64,000 nt of DNA from Emcibacteraceae bacterium (GCA_021774795.1 JAJFIR010000014.1:1-64000); one strand, 5' to 3'; numbered from the stretch's first letter, positions 8,519 to 16,438 are shown. A program made the numbers and translations. Notes: generated from the sequence alone by a model not told the origin.

Positions 8519-9442
8519 TTAAAATTCCCAGCCGACATTAATCGTCGTAATATTTTCATTATAATCTACCGGCTCAAAAGTTGAATTTGAAGCGATATAT
8601 TCATTGCTCAACTTGCCATTAAAGCCGTTCCCAAATGGTACTTCCCATGATACCGACAAAGTATGGCGTTTATCCGATCGGATAACCGTATCAATTGTGA
8701 GACTTGCGACGTCATATCCACGTGATTGAAGTCGGTAACCCATGCGTACGATAGTTTCTCTATCAATAATATCAAGCGGCAATTTCACCGAGAAATCAAC
8801 TGTGTGACCATTATACCGATACGCATCATCCGCAGTATCATGCAGGGAATAAGTATAACCCGCAGTGAAGGTCCGACCTTCCCCCAGCAAAATTATCGCT
8901 TTGATGGAACCACTATTGCGGCTCGCGTTGCGGCTCATCAACGACGCAAGTTTAAAGGTTTGCTTTTGATATTCGTAAGCACCTAATAAGTAGACGTTAT
9001 TTGCACCTGTTAAATATCCGACGCTTGGGCGCACAGTGTGCATATCCAGAAAGCTGTCGCCACCAAGACCTATCGTATTAAACAAGTAAGCTAAACCCAA
9101 ATCTATTCGGTCGATACTATATCGGCTATCAGCGTTAAACCCGTGAATGATCATATCGAATTCATCAAGATCATTATGAATACTTTGGTAATAATCATAT
9201 CCGGCTGAAAAGCTGACTTTATCATTATTGACAAAATCATAATTGAGCGACGCATCAAATATCAGCGCCTGATCACCTACATTGCTCGTACTATCAATAG
9301 AATCAACCGTAAGGTTACTATCAAACTCGTATCCGGCATTTGCTGAAAACGAAAATGGACTATCATTGGTTTGTGCCTGTGCAACCGATACACCGCCGCA
9401 CATCACCGAAGTCATCATCAAAAATTTAATATACATATTCAT
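8519..9442 (-). CDS. Outer-membrane beta-barrel protein
   Basis: The protein has 307 residues. A signal peptide ends at about residue 23 (VSVAQAQ). The rest is alternating hydrophobic/polar strands with aromatic girdles (FSFSANAGYEFDSNLTV, VSFSAGYDYYQS, TFTAGYTYSLHD) and the C-terminal residue is Phe in INVGWEF, the usual BAM recognition end. The layout resembles the C-terminal barrel of surface lipoprotein assembly modifiers (DUF560-like) or small porins, but the N-terminal periplasmic domain of Slam is absent. Its position between two exported charged proteins upstream and the DUF6502/DUF5666 pair downstream suggests it is the outer-membrane component of one assembly. The substrate or ligand is unknown. 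Confidence 0.75.
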   Translation of the reverse strand: MNMYIKFLMMTSVMCGGVSVAQAQTNDSPFSFSANAGYEFDSNLTVDSIDSTSNVGDQALIFDASLNYDFVNNDKVSFSAGYDYYQSIHNDLDEFDMIIHGFNADSRYSIDRIDLGLAYLFNTIGLGGDSFLDMHTVRPSVGYLTGANNVYLLGAYEYQKQTFKLASLMSRNASRNSGSIKAIILLGEGRTFTAGYTYSLHDTADDAYRYNGHTVDFSVKLPLDIIDRETIVRMGYRLQSRGYDVASLTIDTVIRSDKRHTLSVSWEVPFGNGFNGKLSNEYIASNSTFEPVDYNENITTINVGWEF

Positions 9443-9514
9443 ACTCTTTTAATCCCATAATCCTGATTTTTAATAGCGACCCCATTATTATGAGGCCGCT
9501 ATATAAATTTAATC

Positions 9515-10021
9515 TTAACCTTCAGTCGCTGCTGCAATTGCCGCTTCACGTGCTGCGCGTGTTGTCGCACGTACTTCTTCACGTATTTCGCGGGTCGCCT
9601 CTCTGGCGGCCTGGCGGATTTCCTGGCTAGACGCGCGCGCCGCGACACGTGCCTCTTCAGTACCTGCTTCGCGAGCTTCATCACGTATCGCGCGCACTTC
9701 ATCACGGGCTACATCACGAATTTGCCGCACTTCTTCACGGGCCGCTTCACGTATTTCGGCGTTCGCTTCTGCTACTTCCGGGAACTCTGCAACAAATGCC
9801 TCACGGGCTTCTGCATTTGTTTCGCGGCGTGCATCACGGCGTTCATCACGTATTTCGCGGCGATCTGCACGCCTGTCTCCTCTTCGATCTACGCGACTAT
9901 CATCGTCTACCGATATATCAACATCAGTAGATGATTCCTGGGCATTTACCGTTGAACCAAGGCCAAATAATAATGAAACCATGGCTGTAGCAAATATAAT
10001 ATTTATCGTCTTGATATTCAT
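9515..10021 (-). CDS. Exported Arg/Ala/Glu-rich helical protein
   Basis: The protein has 168 residues. GGAGAAG lies six bases upstream of the ATG. Residues 1-27 form a signal peptide (cleavage after TVNAQ). The mature protein begins with an acidic patch (DVDISVDDD), then a stretch rich in RxDRR/RDERR, then a long helix of repeated units such as REAAREEVRQIRD, ARDEVRAIRDEAREAGTEEA and AAREATREIREEV. No enzyme motif is visible. The last about 65 residues align without difficulty to the C-terminus of the neighbouring 10060-10758 protein, so the two are paralogues. This is probably an extended charged helix in the periplasm or at the cell surface. I do not recognise a named family. Confidence 0.7.
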   Translation of the reverse strand: MNIKTINIIFATAMVSLLFGLGSTVNAQESSTDVDISVDDDSRVDRRGDRRADRREIRDERRDARRETNAEAREAFVAEFPEVAEANAEIREAAREEVRQIRDVARDEVRAIRDEAREAGTEEARVAARASSQEIRQAAREATREIREEVRATTRAAREAAIAAATEG

Positions 10022-10059
10022 TTTTCTTCTCCGTTTAAAAGTTTATAAAAAAGTTATAA

Positions 10060-10758
10060 TTACCCGCTCGTTGCATCGCGAACATTTTGACGAGCGTCAA
10101 TACTAATCACTCTCACTTCTGCTCGTGCAGTCTCTCTTAAATCCTGAGTTGCCTGCCTTGCAACAATTCGAGCTTCTTGCGTACCTACTTCGCGGGCTAC
10201 ACGTCTAATTGCCTGTATCTCATCACGGGCTGTATCACGGATTTCCTGTTGCTTTTCCTGCATATCACGAACGGCATCGCGTCTTGCGTCTCTTTGTGCA
10301 TCACTTAGTGCAGCGCGCTTCACATCCACATTTAAATCCATGTCATCCCGAATGTTCTGAACTCTATGAATAGCCTGTTGAATATTTTTTCGAATTTCAA
10401 GAAGAGCGAATTTAAGCCTGTTTTCAATTTTCTTTATCGCTTGCGTCGCTGCTCTTTTCGCTTGTGCAGTTCCGGCAAGTCGCGCTCTTTGCATGATTGA
10501 TTTGATTTTTGCATCTGCTTTGGCTTTAAGTTCATTTGCCTTTTCTTTTTGTGAATGAATGTAACGACGTAATTTTTTATGGATATTCCCATCAGCATCT
10601 GTCACATCAGTTGGAATGCTAACGCTAATGTAATCTTCCTGATTATAGCTAAAGTCACTTTCAATATCTGCTTCTTGTGTATAACCAATGGAACAATATC
10701 CAATCATTATAGAAAATGTTGATGCGCTCATAATTCTGTTGAATTTTTTAAATGTCAT
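10060..10758 (-). CDS. Exported Arg/Ala-rich helical protein, first gene of the five-gene unit
   Basis: The protein has 232 residues. AAGGAAAGAG lies just before the ATG at 10758. A signal peptide covers about residues 1-28 (cleavage after GYTQ). The N-terminal third of the mature protein has a short beta-like segment (EDYISVSIPTDVTDADG), followed by lysine-rich helix and then Arg/Ala/Glu-rich helix with the signature ARDEIQAIRRVAREVGTQEARIVARQATQDL split over several turns. The final 60 residues parallel the downstream paralogue. It is the first gene after a promoter with two palindromes at 10786-10839, and only 38 bases separate it from the next gene, so it heads the transcript. Function is unknown. 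Confidence 0.7.
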   Translation of the reverse strand: MTFKKFNRIMSASTFSIMIGYCSIGYTQEADIESDFSYNQEDYISVSIPTDVTDADGNIHKKLRRYIHSQKEKANELKAKADAKIKSIMQRARLAGTAQAKRAATQAIKKIENRLKFALLEIRKNIQQAIHRVQNIRDDMDLNVDVKRAALSDAQRDARRDAVRDMQEKQQEIRDTARDEIQAIRRVAREVGTQEARIVARQATQDLRETARAEVRVISIDARQNVRDATSG

Positions 10759-10785
10759 TGTCTCTTTCCTTCATAAATATTTATA

Positions 10786-10839
10786 TGGGATAATTTCCCA
10801 CGTTGTAATAATATTAAGTGGGATATTTTCCCACGTCAA
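10786..10839 (-). promoter_or_regulatory. Promoter with paired palindromic operators upstream of the five-gene unit
   Basis: Reading leftward, TTGACG (10839-10834) and TAATAT (10816-10811) form -35 and -10 boxes with a 17-base spacer. The spacer coincides with an inverted repeat whose arms are GTGGGA and TCCCAC (10818-10834). A second copy with arms TGGGA/TCCCA lies at 10786-10800, downstream of the predicted transcript start. The two centres are 33 bases apart, about three helical turns, as expected for cooperative binding of one repressor on one face. I cannot name the regulator; the DUF6502 protein of the same unit is one candidate. Confidence 0.6.
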
Positions 10840-11038
10840 TCAAATTATGAAATAATTATTGCAAAAACATTATGCTTTCTGGGCTCACAGTGAAATAACG
10901 CAGTATACCAAGGCTAATTATGGTTAATAAAAAACTAACGTCGGAAATAAAAATTATAGAAATGGCTGATAGATAAAAAAACACCAACAAATTTCATTCA
11001 TTGGTGCATAAATTGTCTATAAAAAGAATCAACTATGA

Positions 11039-12052
11039 TCAGTGAAGCCCGACCGCTTCTCTTATCGCTTTATTGGCTTCAACATCAATAAATTCATCTA
11101 TTTCAATGTAGTAATTATCTGGATCGTAGCCGATCACAATATCAATAAGGTTGTTACCGTCAGCATCCGCCTCATGATAAAGTTCTTCAGTACGAAGTTT
11201 AAAGGTGGGCTCATCCTTAAGATGGTCAAACCACGCCTGTGCGTTATTGGTAAGAAACCCTACATTTACTGCTTTTTCATGTGTGGCGGTATGCATACCC
11301 TTCCCCGAAAGAACAAGACCAATATAGCCGGTCCGTGAAGAAGTATAAATGTCTGAAAAAGGTTGCTGCACAATCATTTCAAGTCCCATCACATCGCGGT
11401 AAAAATCCGCAGCAGCCACAGAATCCGCATGATAAAGCCAGTATATACTTGCCTTAAAGCCAAGGTCATCGGGGCGTTTTGTGTCCTGCCCTTCGGACGG
11501 GTAGATATTCTCGGACGCATTCAGCAGCGGGATAAATTTGGTATTTTCCGCGTGTGGGGCAAAATATTCAAATTCAAGCGAATACCCACCGGGATCCAGC
11601 ATAATAAAGCCATTATGTGGCGTATCACCGATTGGTTTTGGCCCGTTTTTAATTTCTGCCCCCTGGGAAATCATATAATCATACCATCTGTGTGGCTCAT
11701 CCGTAAGAAAAGCGACTGCGATGGTCTTTGGTTCGTCCGATGAATGCATTCCCCGACCATTATCATTAACAATCGTCAGAAAGGTGGTTGGTGACGTCTG
11801 AAATATGATCGCAAAGCCGGGAAATTCAAAAACATTTTTAAACCCCATTGTTTTACTATAAAAATCGACTGCACCACTATAGTCTTTATAATAAAAGAAA
11901 GCGTTGTTGCCGATAATATCCCGCGCCGCTTCTTTAACGTCGTCCATCTTCGCCATATTATTTTCAGAAGAACCGTTGTCCGAACATGCGGTAACGGCGG
12001 CAAAGGCCATAATTACTATCAATTTGAACGAGCCCTTGATCTTATATCGCAT
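11039..12052 (-). CDS. Lipoprotein with two VOC (glyoxalase-fold) domains
   Basis: The protein has 337 residues. AAGGGATAG precedes the ATG. Residues 1-23 form a lipoprotein signal with lipobox VTAC, so it is probably anchored in the envelope. Two VOC domains follow, about residues 48-165 (NNAFFYYKDYSGAVDFYSKTMGFK ... YSLEFEYF) and 200-325 (SIYWLYHADSVAAADFYRDVMGLE ... YYIEIDEF). The paired beta-alpha-beta-beta-beta units and the final Glu-containing strands suggest retained metal sites. VOC proteins include glyoxalases, dioxygenases and antibiotic-binding proteins; a lipidated version is unusual and its substrate is unknown. It lies 33 bases downstream of the LOG gene on the same strand. Confidence 0.8.
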   Translation of the reverse strand: MRYKIKGSFKLIVIMAFAAVTACSDNGSSENNMAKMDDVKEAARDIIGNNAFFYYKDYSGAVDFYSKTMGFKNVFEFPGFAIIFQTSPTTFLTIVNDNGRGMHSSDEPKTIAVAFLTDEPHRWYDYMISQGAEIKNGPKPIGDTPHNGFIMLDPGGYSLEFEYFAPHAENTKFIPLLNASENIYPSEGQDTKRPDDLGFKASIYWLYHADSVAAADFYRDVMGLEMIVQQPFSDIYTSSRTGYIGLVLSGKGMHTATHEKAVNVGFLTNNAQAWFDHLKDEPTFKLRTEELYHEADADGNNLIDIVIGYDPDNYYIEIDEFIDVEANKAIREAVGLH

Positions 12053-12085
12053 TTCACTATCCCTTTTTAATTTTATGATCCCAGT

Positions 12086-12751
12086 CTAATCACATGCAGC
12101 AATAATTTCAATCACCTCATCCAGATCATCGGTTACCGTCACCAGGTCCAGATCTTCTCTATCAATGGTGCCGTGCTTAACCAGGCTTTTTTCAACGAAA
12201 GGCGCAAGCTCCTTCCAATAATCGGAACCAACGGCAATCACCGGGAAATTTTTTATGGTTTGCGTCTGGATCAGCGTCAAAGTTTCAAACATTTCATCAA
12301 GTGTTCCAAAACCACCGGGCATTAAAATAAATGCTTTTGAATATTTCACCAACATTACTTTACGAATAAAGAAAAAGTTAAAGGAAAGGTTTATATTAGT
12401 ATAAGGATTCAAATGCTGTTCATGGGGCAAAATAATATTACACCCGATGGACAAACCGCCAACATCATACGCCCCTCTATTGGCCGCCTCCATCACTCCC
12501 GGGCCACCGCCCGTCATAACTGCATAGCCATTTTCCGCAAGTTTTTGGCCAACGTCACGGGCTAAATCATAATATTTTTCGCCTTCTTTAAACCGCGCTG
12601 AACCAAAAACCGTAACACATGTCCCTACGTTTCTAAGCTTATGAAATCCTTTTAAAAATTCCCAAACAATTTCAAAAGCCCGCACCAGATCACGGAACCA
12701 GGCCGACGCCCCAACCAATAACCGTTCGCCTTTACCATTCTTTCTGCTCAT
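12086..12751 (-). CDS. LOG family protein (nucleoside 5'-monophosphate phosphoribohydrolase-like)
   Basis: The protein has 221 residues with the Rossmann-type LOG fold. The family motifs are GGGPGVMEAANRGA at roughly residues 80-93 and PGGFGTLDE at about 145-153. LOG enzymes release the base from nucleoside 5'-monophosphates (cytokinin activation in plants, purine/pyrimidine monophosphate turnover in bacteria such as PpnN). The usual PGGxGTxEE ends here in DE. The N-terminal 45 residues form a helical extension. It is cytoplasmic and shares a strand with the VOC lipoprotein gene 33 bases downstream. Confidence 0.88.
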   Translation of the reverse strand: MSRKNGKGERLLVGASAWFRDLVRAFEIVWEFLKGFHKLRNVGTCVTVFGSARFKEGEKYYDLARDVGQKLAENGYAVMTGGGPGVMEAANRGAYDVGGLSIGCNIILPHEQHLNPYTNINLSFNFFFIRKVMLVKYSKAFILMPGGFGTLDEMFETLTLIQTQTIKNFPVIAVGSDYWKELAPFVEKSLVKHGTIDREDLDLVTVTDDLDEVIEIIAACD

Positions 12752-12841
12752 AAAGCTTAACCCTCATAGATTGACTTGATCATCGTTAATATAGTAGCTT
12801 TTCATGATCTCAAATAAAAAAATCTGTAAGGAAATCTAATT

Positions 12842-13861
12842 ATGAATTTAGGGTCACTTAAATACGCAATTCTTATCTCTTTGATGCCAGCTATTTCTTT
12901 CGCACAATTGGTAAAAAAAGACGATACGGCAGACCGTAATTATTTCAACGACGATGGAACCATGCGCATTGCCATTGCCAAACAACTTCAAAGGCCTTCG
13001 TCAGGAGGGGGCAGAAATGCCCTTGACGGCCCAGATGTCATGGCTAACGGCGGCATTCAAGATATTCTTAAAAACATGAATGCAACCGTACGTGTCTCTA
13101 ATGCAGAATTATCAGAGCGCGAAAAAACCGAATATGGAAATTGGCGAAAAATGGGTTACGCCAACGGTCGGCTTGCCGATAATATTATGCAAAATGAAGC
13201 AGATGGTTATTTTACGGTCGCATATCTTGCCAGTTGCCCCTCGTCTCTGGGTGTCCTTGGCGGTTTACAGCAATCATTGTCATCAACTGATACATCGGCC
13301 GTAAGTATTCTCTGGTTAGATGCTCATGCTGATTATAACACGCCGGAAACGACCCGGTCCGGCTCAATGGGCGGAATGCCGCTTGCCATAGCCAACGGCC
13401 TTGCACTGCAACAGGTGCGCCGCGATTCAAAAGTGGAACCCGCCTTACCCTCCAGTCATATTGTGACCGCTGGCCTACGCGATGTTGACCCAATGGAACA
13501 ACATCTGCTTGACGTAAACCGCATAGAGAACATCACTGTTGAAGATATTCGCGGTCTAACACAAAATGTTTATGACCAAATGGACGCCCTTAGTGCGGTG
13601 AGCGATAAAATATATGTGCATATTGATCTTGATATTCTTGACGCGAAGGAGGTGCCCTTTCATAACTATCCCACTGAAAACGGCCCGACCAGCCATGAAC
13701 TTGCAGCAATGTTCAAAGAAATCTTCGCGAAATATCCCAAAGCGGCGGCAATTGGCTTTGCTTCAATACCGGCGAATGATCCCGGCGATGTGACTTTACA
13801 AGCGGTAAACCGTATGACGGTTGCTGCCGTAGAAGGCATTAAAATTCGCGAAGGAAAATAA
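12842..13861 (+). CDS. Exported arginase-family ureohydrolase
   Basis: The protein has 339 residues. An N-terminal signal peptide ends near residue 22 (AISFAQ). The ureohydrolase core has DAHAD at 160-164 and HIDLDILD with D262 and D264, both manganese-binding blocks. At the position of the first metal ligand, where the classic motif is GGDHS, it has ASCPSSLG, so the His ligand is replaced by C132; a Cys at this place is known in a subgroup of arginase-like proteins. Arginase, agmatinase and formimidoylglutamase share this fold, and the substrate is not evident. Periplasmic location is inferred from the signal peptide and is unusual. The stop codon overlaps the ATG of a tiny downstream frame at 13861. 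Confidence 0.82.
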   Translation: MNLGSLKYAILISLMPAISFAQLVKKDDTADRNYFNDDGTMRIAIAKQLQRPSSGGGRNALDGPDVMANGGIQDILKNMNATVRVSNAELSEREKTEYGNWRKMGYANGRLADNIMQNEADGYFTVAYLASCPSSLGVLGGLQQSLSSTDTSAVSILWLDAHADYNTPETTRSGSMGGMPLAIANGLALQQVRRDSKVEPALPSSHIVTAGLRDVDPMEQHLLDVNRIENITVEDIRGLTQNVYDQMDALSAVSDKIYVHIDLDILDAKEVPFHNYPTENGPTSHELAAMFKEIFAKYPKAAAIGFASIPANDPGDVTLQAVNRMTVAAVEGIKIREGK

Positions 13862-13950
13862 TGGTGCATAAAACAATTCTGTCAATACTGACAATCTCTG
13901 CTTTTATTTGCTGCGCTCATGCTGAAGACAATGAAATATCATTCAAATGA
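13861..13950 (+). CDS. Tiny exported peptide or remnant of a broken gene
   Basis: This frame of 29 codons starts on the last A of the ureohydrolase stop codon. It encodes a convincing signal peptide (MVHKTILSILTISAFICCAHA) followed by only eight residues before a TGA. The same frame continues for another 18 sense codons (LRTLDDVTWGGPMLIGSI) to a TAA at 14005-14007, which overlaps the end of the TetR gene on the other strand. A signal peptide with almost no mature part suggests the 5' end of a gene that lost the rest, though a short secreted peptide is possible. Confidence 0.35.
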   Translation: MVHKTILSILTISAFICCAHAEDNEISFK

Positions 13951-13990
13951 TTGAGAACTCTTGACGACGTTACCTGGGGTGGCCCTATGC

Positions 13991-14575
13991 TTATTGGATC
14001 AATATAAGACGCGCTTGTTCCGTTATTTTATTAACATAATCTTCCTGTGCCCAACCGCAGTTCTGCGTTAGTTGCACCCAATTATGAACGGATAATAGCG
14101 TCCATAATATATCAGTAGCCTGCGTCGACGAAAACGTTGATTTTAGCTGGCCTTCTTTTTCAAGTAAATTAATGACCGCTTCACAACCTTCCCTTACCGC
14201 AAGCATTCTATCATCCCATGCCTTTGCCGCATCAATGTCGCTCTCACGCGCCGCCATAAGCACACGGGCAACACCATATATTTCAGGAATATAATTTCCC
14301 CAGCCTTCAATAAATGCATCAAGTCGCCCTACACCGGATTTTGCCGCCCTACTTTTAGCCAAACGGCCATCTATCCCTTTTTTATCATCAATATATCTGG
14401 TTGTCGCAATAAGGAGATCCGTACGATTTTCGAAATGAAGATAAACCGCCTGCCGCGATATACCGGCTTTTCTCGCGATATCTATCATGCGGATTTCATT
14501 GCCTTCATTTGCTTCCAGCAGTTCCCACGTCGCAACAAGAATCCGGGATCGTGTTTTATTTTTTTCACTTGACAT
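13991..14575 (-). CDS. TetR/AcrR family transcriptional regulator
   Basis: The N-terminal helix-turn-helix is clear: TRSRILVATWELLEANEGNEI, then IDIARKAGISRQAVYLHFENR with the Tyr-Leu-His-Phe end of the recognition helix. The C-terminal ligand-binding domain is helical and not diagnostic. I place the start at the ATG at 14575 (194 residues) rather than the one at 14590: the predicted promoter (TTGACA at 14609-14604, TACTTT at 14586-14581) would start transcription about at that ATG, giving a leaderless message. It is divergent from the NAD(P)-binding protein at 14659. Three copies of a 15-base palindrome lie between them, so it very likely represses both itself and that gene. Confidence 0.9.
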   Translation of the reverse strand: MSSEKNKTRSRILVATWELLEANEGNEIRMIDIARKAGISRQAVYLHFENRTDLLIATTRYIDDKKGIDGRLAKSRAAKSGVGRLDAFIEGWGNYIPEIYGVARVLMAARESDIDAAKAWDDRMLAVREGCEAVINLLEKEGQLKSTFSSTQATDILWTLLSVHNWVQLTQNCGWAQEDYVNKITEQARLILIQ

Positions 14576-14624
14576 GATGTAAAGTAACATGTAGTTGACA
14601 TAATGTCAATTGACACGATGTCAA
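14569..14624. promoter_or_regulatory. Three copies of a 15-bp palindromic operator (TetR site)
   Basis: The best copy, TTGACATAATGTCAA (14595-14609), is a palindrome with seven-base arms around one base. A directly adjacent copy, TTGACACGATGTCAA (14610-14624), and a diverged copy, TTGACATGATGTAAA (14569-14583), complete the set. The two adjacent copies contain the TTGACA -35 boxes of the leftward tetR promoter and of a possible rightward promoter (TTGACA 14610-14615, TTTAAA 14633-14638). The third overlaps the tetR start codon. Binding would block both divergent genes. Confidence 0.75.
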
Positions 14625-14658
14625 GAAACATATTTAAATTCAAACACAGGAGTAAGAA

Positions 14659-15285
14659 ATGAAAATCATAATATTTGGATCAACGGGTTCCGTCGGTCGT
14701 CACATAGTGAAACAAGCATTAGAACAAGGCCATCAAGTCACTGCCTTTGCAAGAAAGCCCGAAGTGCTGGACATTGTACATAATAATCTAACATTATTTT
14801 CCGGCGATGTTTTTGATCCGATGGCGGTATCGAACGCCATGAAAGACCAGGAAGCTGCCCTCATCACCTTGGGGTCAGCAAAATTAACCGGAGACCTGCG
14901 TTCCAGGGGCACAAAAAATGTTGTAGCCGCTATGAAACAACATGGTGTCGATCGGTTAATCTGTCAAACGACGCTTGGCGCAGGCAACAGCATTGATAAC
15001 CTGGATTTCTTATGGCGTTACGTATTATTTGGCATCATTCTTCGCTTTGTAATGAGGGATCATAACATTCAGGAAGAAATCGTTAAAAATAGTGGACTTA
15101 ATTGGACTATCATCCGACCTTCTGCATTTACCGATGAGCCGGCATCACATAACTATAAGCACGGTTTTAAAGCAAAATACAGAGAATTAACCCTGAAAAT
15201 GCCTCGTATCGAAGTCGCGGAATTCATGCTTAAAAATTTGACGGACAGTCAATATTTATACAAAGCACCCGGAATATCCTATTGA
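14659..15285 (+). CDS. NAD(P)-binding, NmrA/SDR-like oxidoreductase
   Basis: The protein has 208 residues. AGGAG lies eight bases before the ATG. An atypical SDR Rossmann fold begins at once: IIIFGSTGSVGRHIVKQAL (GxxGxxG), then VTAFARKPEVL, where the Arg points to NADP(H). A later block, GLNWTIIRPSAFTDEP, is typical of NAD(P)H-binding proteins of the PF13460/NmrA group; the SDR Tyr-Lys pair is not obvious. Members reduce quinones, biliverdin or flavins, or act as redox sensors. Divergent pairing with a TetR regulator and shared operators suggests induction by the small molecule sensed by that regulator. Confidence 0.82.
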   Translation: MKIIIFGSTGSVGRHIVKQALEQGHQVTAFARKPEVLDIVHNNLTLFSGDVFDPMAVSNAMKDQEAALITLGSAKLTGDLRSRGTKNVVAAMKQHGVDRLICQTTLGAGNSIDNLDFLWRYVLFGIILRFVMRDHNIQEEIVKNSGLNWTIIRPSAFTDEPASHNYKHGFKAKYRELTLKMPRIEVAEFMLKNLTDSQYLYKAPGISY

Positions 15286-15379
15286 TTATCGACAGGTTAA
15301 TTTAGAAGCATGACTATTTTAGAAAGCGAAACGTTTTCATCTTTATAGTCATGCTCAACGAAATGGTTCGCGCCTTTTA

Positions 15380-16420
15380 TCAGGTGAATTTATGTCTGGT
15401 TCGGTTGGCAAAAGCAACAAGCGATAACATTACGGGTACTTCCACAAGAACTCCAACCACAGTGGCAAGTGCCGCGCCGGAATTAAGACTAAATACACTT
15501 ATTGCCACAGCGACAGCAAGCTCAAAGAAATTAGACGTGCCGATCATCGCTGCGGGAGCGGCCACATTGTGCGGCACTTTCCACAAATAGGCCCAGCCGT
15601 AGGCAATGACAAAGATACCATATGTCTGGATAATCAGCGGTATGGCAATTAACGCTATAATAAGCGGTTTGGCGATAATGGTTTCCGCCTGAAGCCCAAA
15701 CAGGATAACAACCGTCGCAAGCAGTCCCATAATGGACGCTGGTTCTATGGTCTTTGTGAATTTATTAAGTGCACTGTCATCACCATTTTTAACCAACACC
15801 TTACGTGTTAAATAACCCGCAGCAAGCGGGATAACCACATAAAGAACGACAGATAACAATAACGTTTCCCACGGCACAATGATATCTGTAACATCAAGTA
15901 AAAATGCCGCAATCGGCGCAAACGCGACAATCATAATTAAATCATTAATCGAAACCTGAACCAACGTGTAACCCGCATCACCGCGGGTCAGCTGGCTCCA
16001 AACAAAAACCATTGCCGTGCACGGCGCAACACCAAGCAGGATCATACCCGCGATATATTGTTTTGCATCCGTGGGATCAACCAGCCCCGCATAAAAATAT
16101 TCGAAAAACAAAACCCCTATTGCCGCCATGCTAAACGGCTTGATAAGCCAATTCACCACAAGGGTAATACATAACCCTTGAGGGCGTTTACCCAAATTTT
16201 TAAGGCTGGAAAAATCGACTTGCGTCATCATTGGATAGATCATCACCCAGATCAGAACAGCAACAACCATATTCACACTGGCATATTCAAGACCTGCGAT
16301 CAGTTCAAATAATGACGGAACAAAATTTCCCAAAATGATCCCGAGAGCTATACATAAAGCGACCCAGACACTAAGATAACGGCCAAATAAACCAAGGGGC
16401 GAAGTTTCATTTGCAGTCAT
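15380..16420 (-). CDS. acr3: ACR3-type arsenite efflux permease
   Basis: The protein has 346 residues and about ten hydrophobic membrane segments. [22 protein letters not shown] contains the conserved cysteine of the fourth membrane helix used for As(III) transport, and [14 protein letters not shown] is the next family block. [17 protein letters not shown] near the end is also typical of ACR3. The protein exports arsenite or antimonite driven by the proton gradient. The arsR regulator gene ends 18 bases upstream, so the two form one operon. No arsC reductase, arsH or arsM is in the window, so the pair handles trivalent arsenic only, or reductases lie elsewhere. Confidence 0.95.
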   Translation of the reverse strand: MTANETSPLGLFGRYLSVWVALCIALGIILGNFVPSLFELIAGLEYASVNMVVAVLIWVMIYPMMTQVDFSSLKNLGKRPQGLCITLVVNWLIKPFSMAAIGVLFFEYFYAGLVDPTDAKQYIAGMILLGVAPCTAMVFVWSQLTRGDAGYTLVQVSINDLIMIVAFAPIAAFLLDVTDIIVPWETLLLSVVLYVVIPLAAGYLTRKVLVKNGDDSALNKFTKTIEPASIMGLLATVVILFGLQAETIIAKPLIIALIAIPLIIQTYGIFVIAYGWAYLWKVPHNVAAPAAMIGTSNFFELAVAVAISVFSLNSGAALATVVGVLVEVPVMLSLVAFANRTRHKFT

Positions 16421-16438
16421 AATAACTTTCCAACAATT

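Noticed and set aside
9649-9934. Histidine/leucine-rich + strand frames opposite the 168-residue helical protein
   Set aside because: Shadow of the repetitive Arg/Ala/Glu coding on the other strand; no initiation signal.
14576-14590. Longer TetR start at 14590
   Set aside because: It lies in the predicted promoter and has no ribosome site; the leaderless ATG at 14575 fits better.
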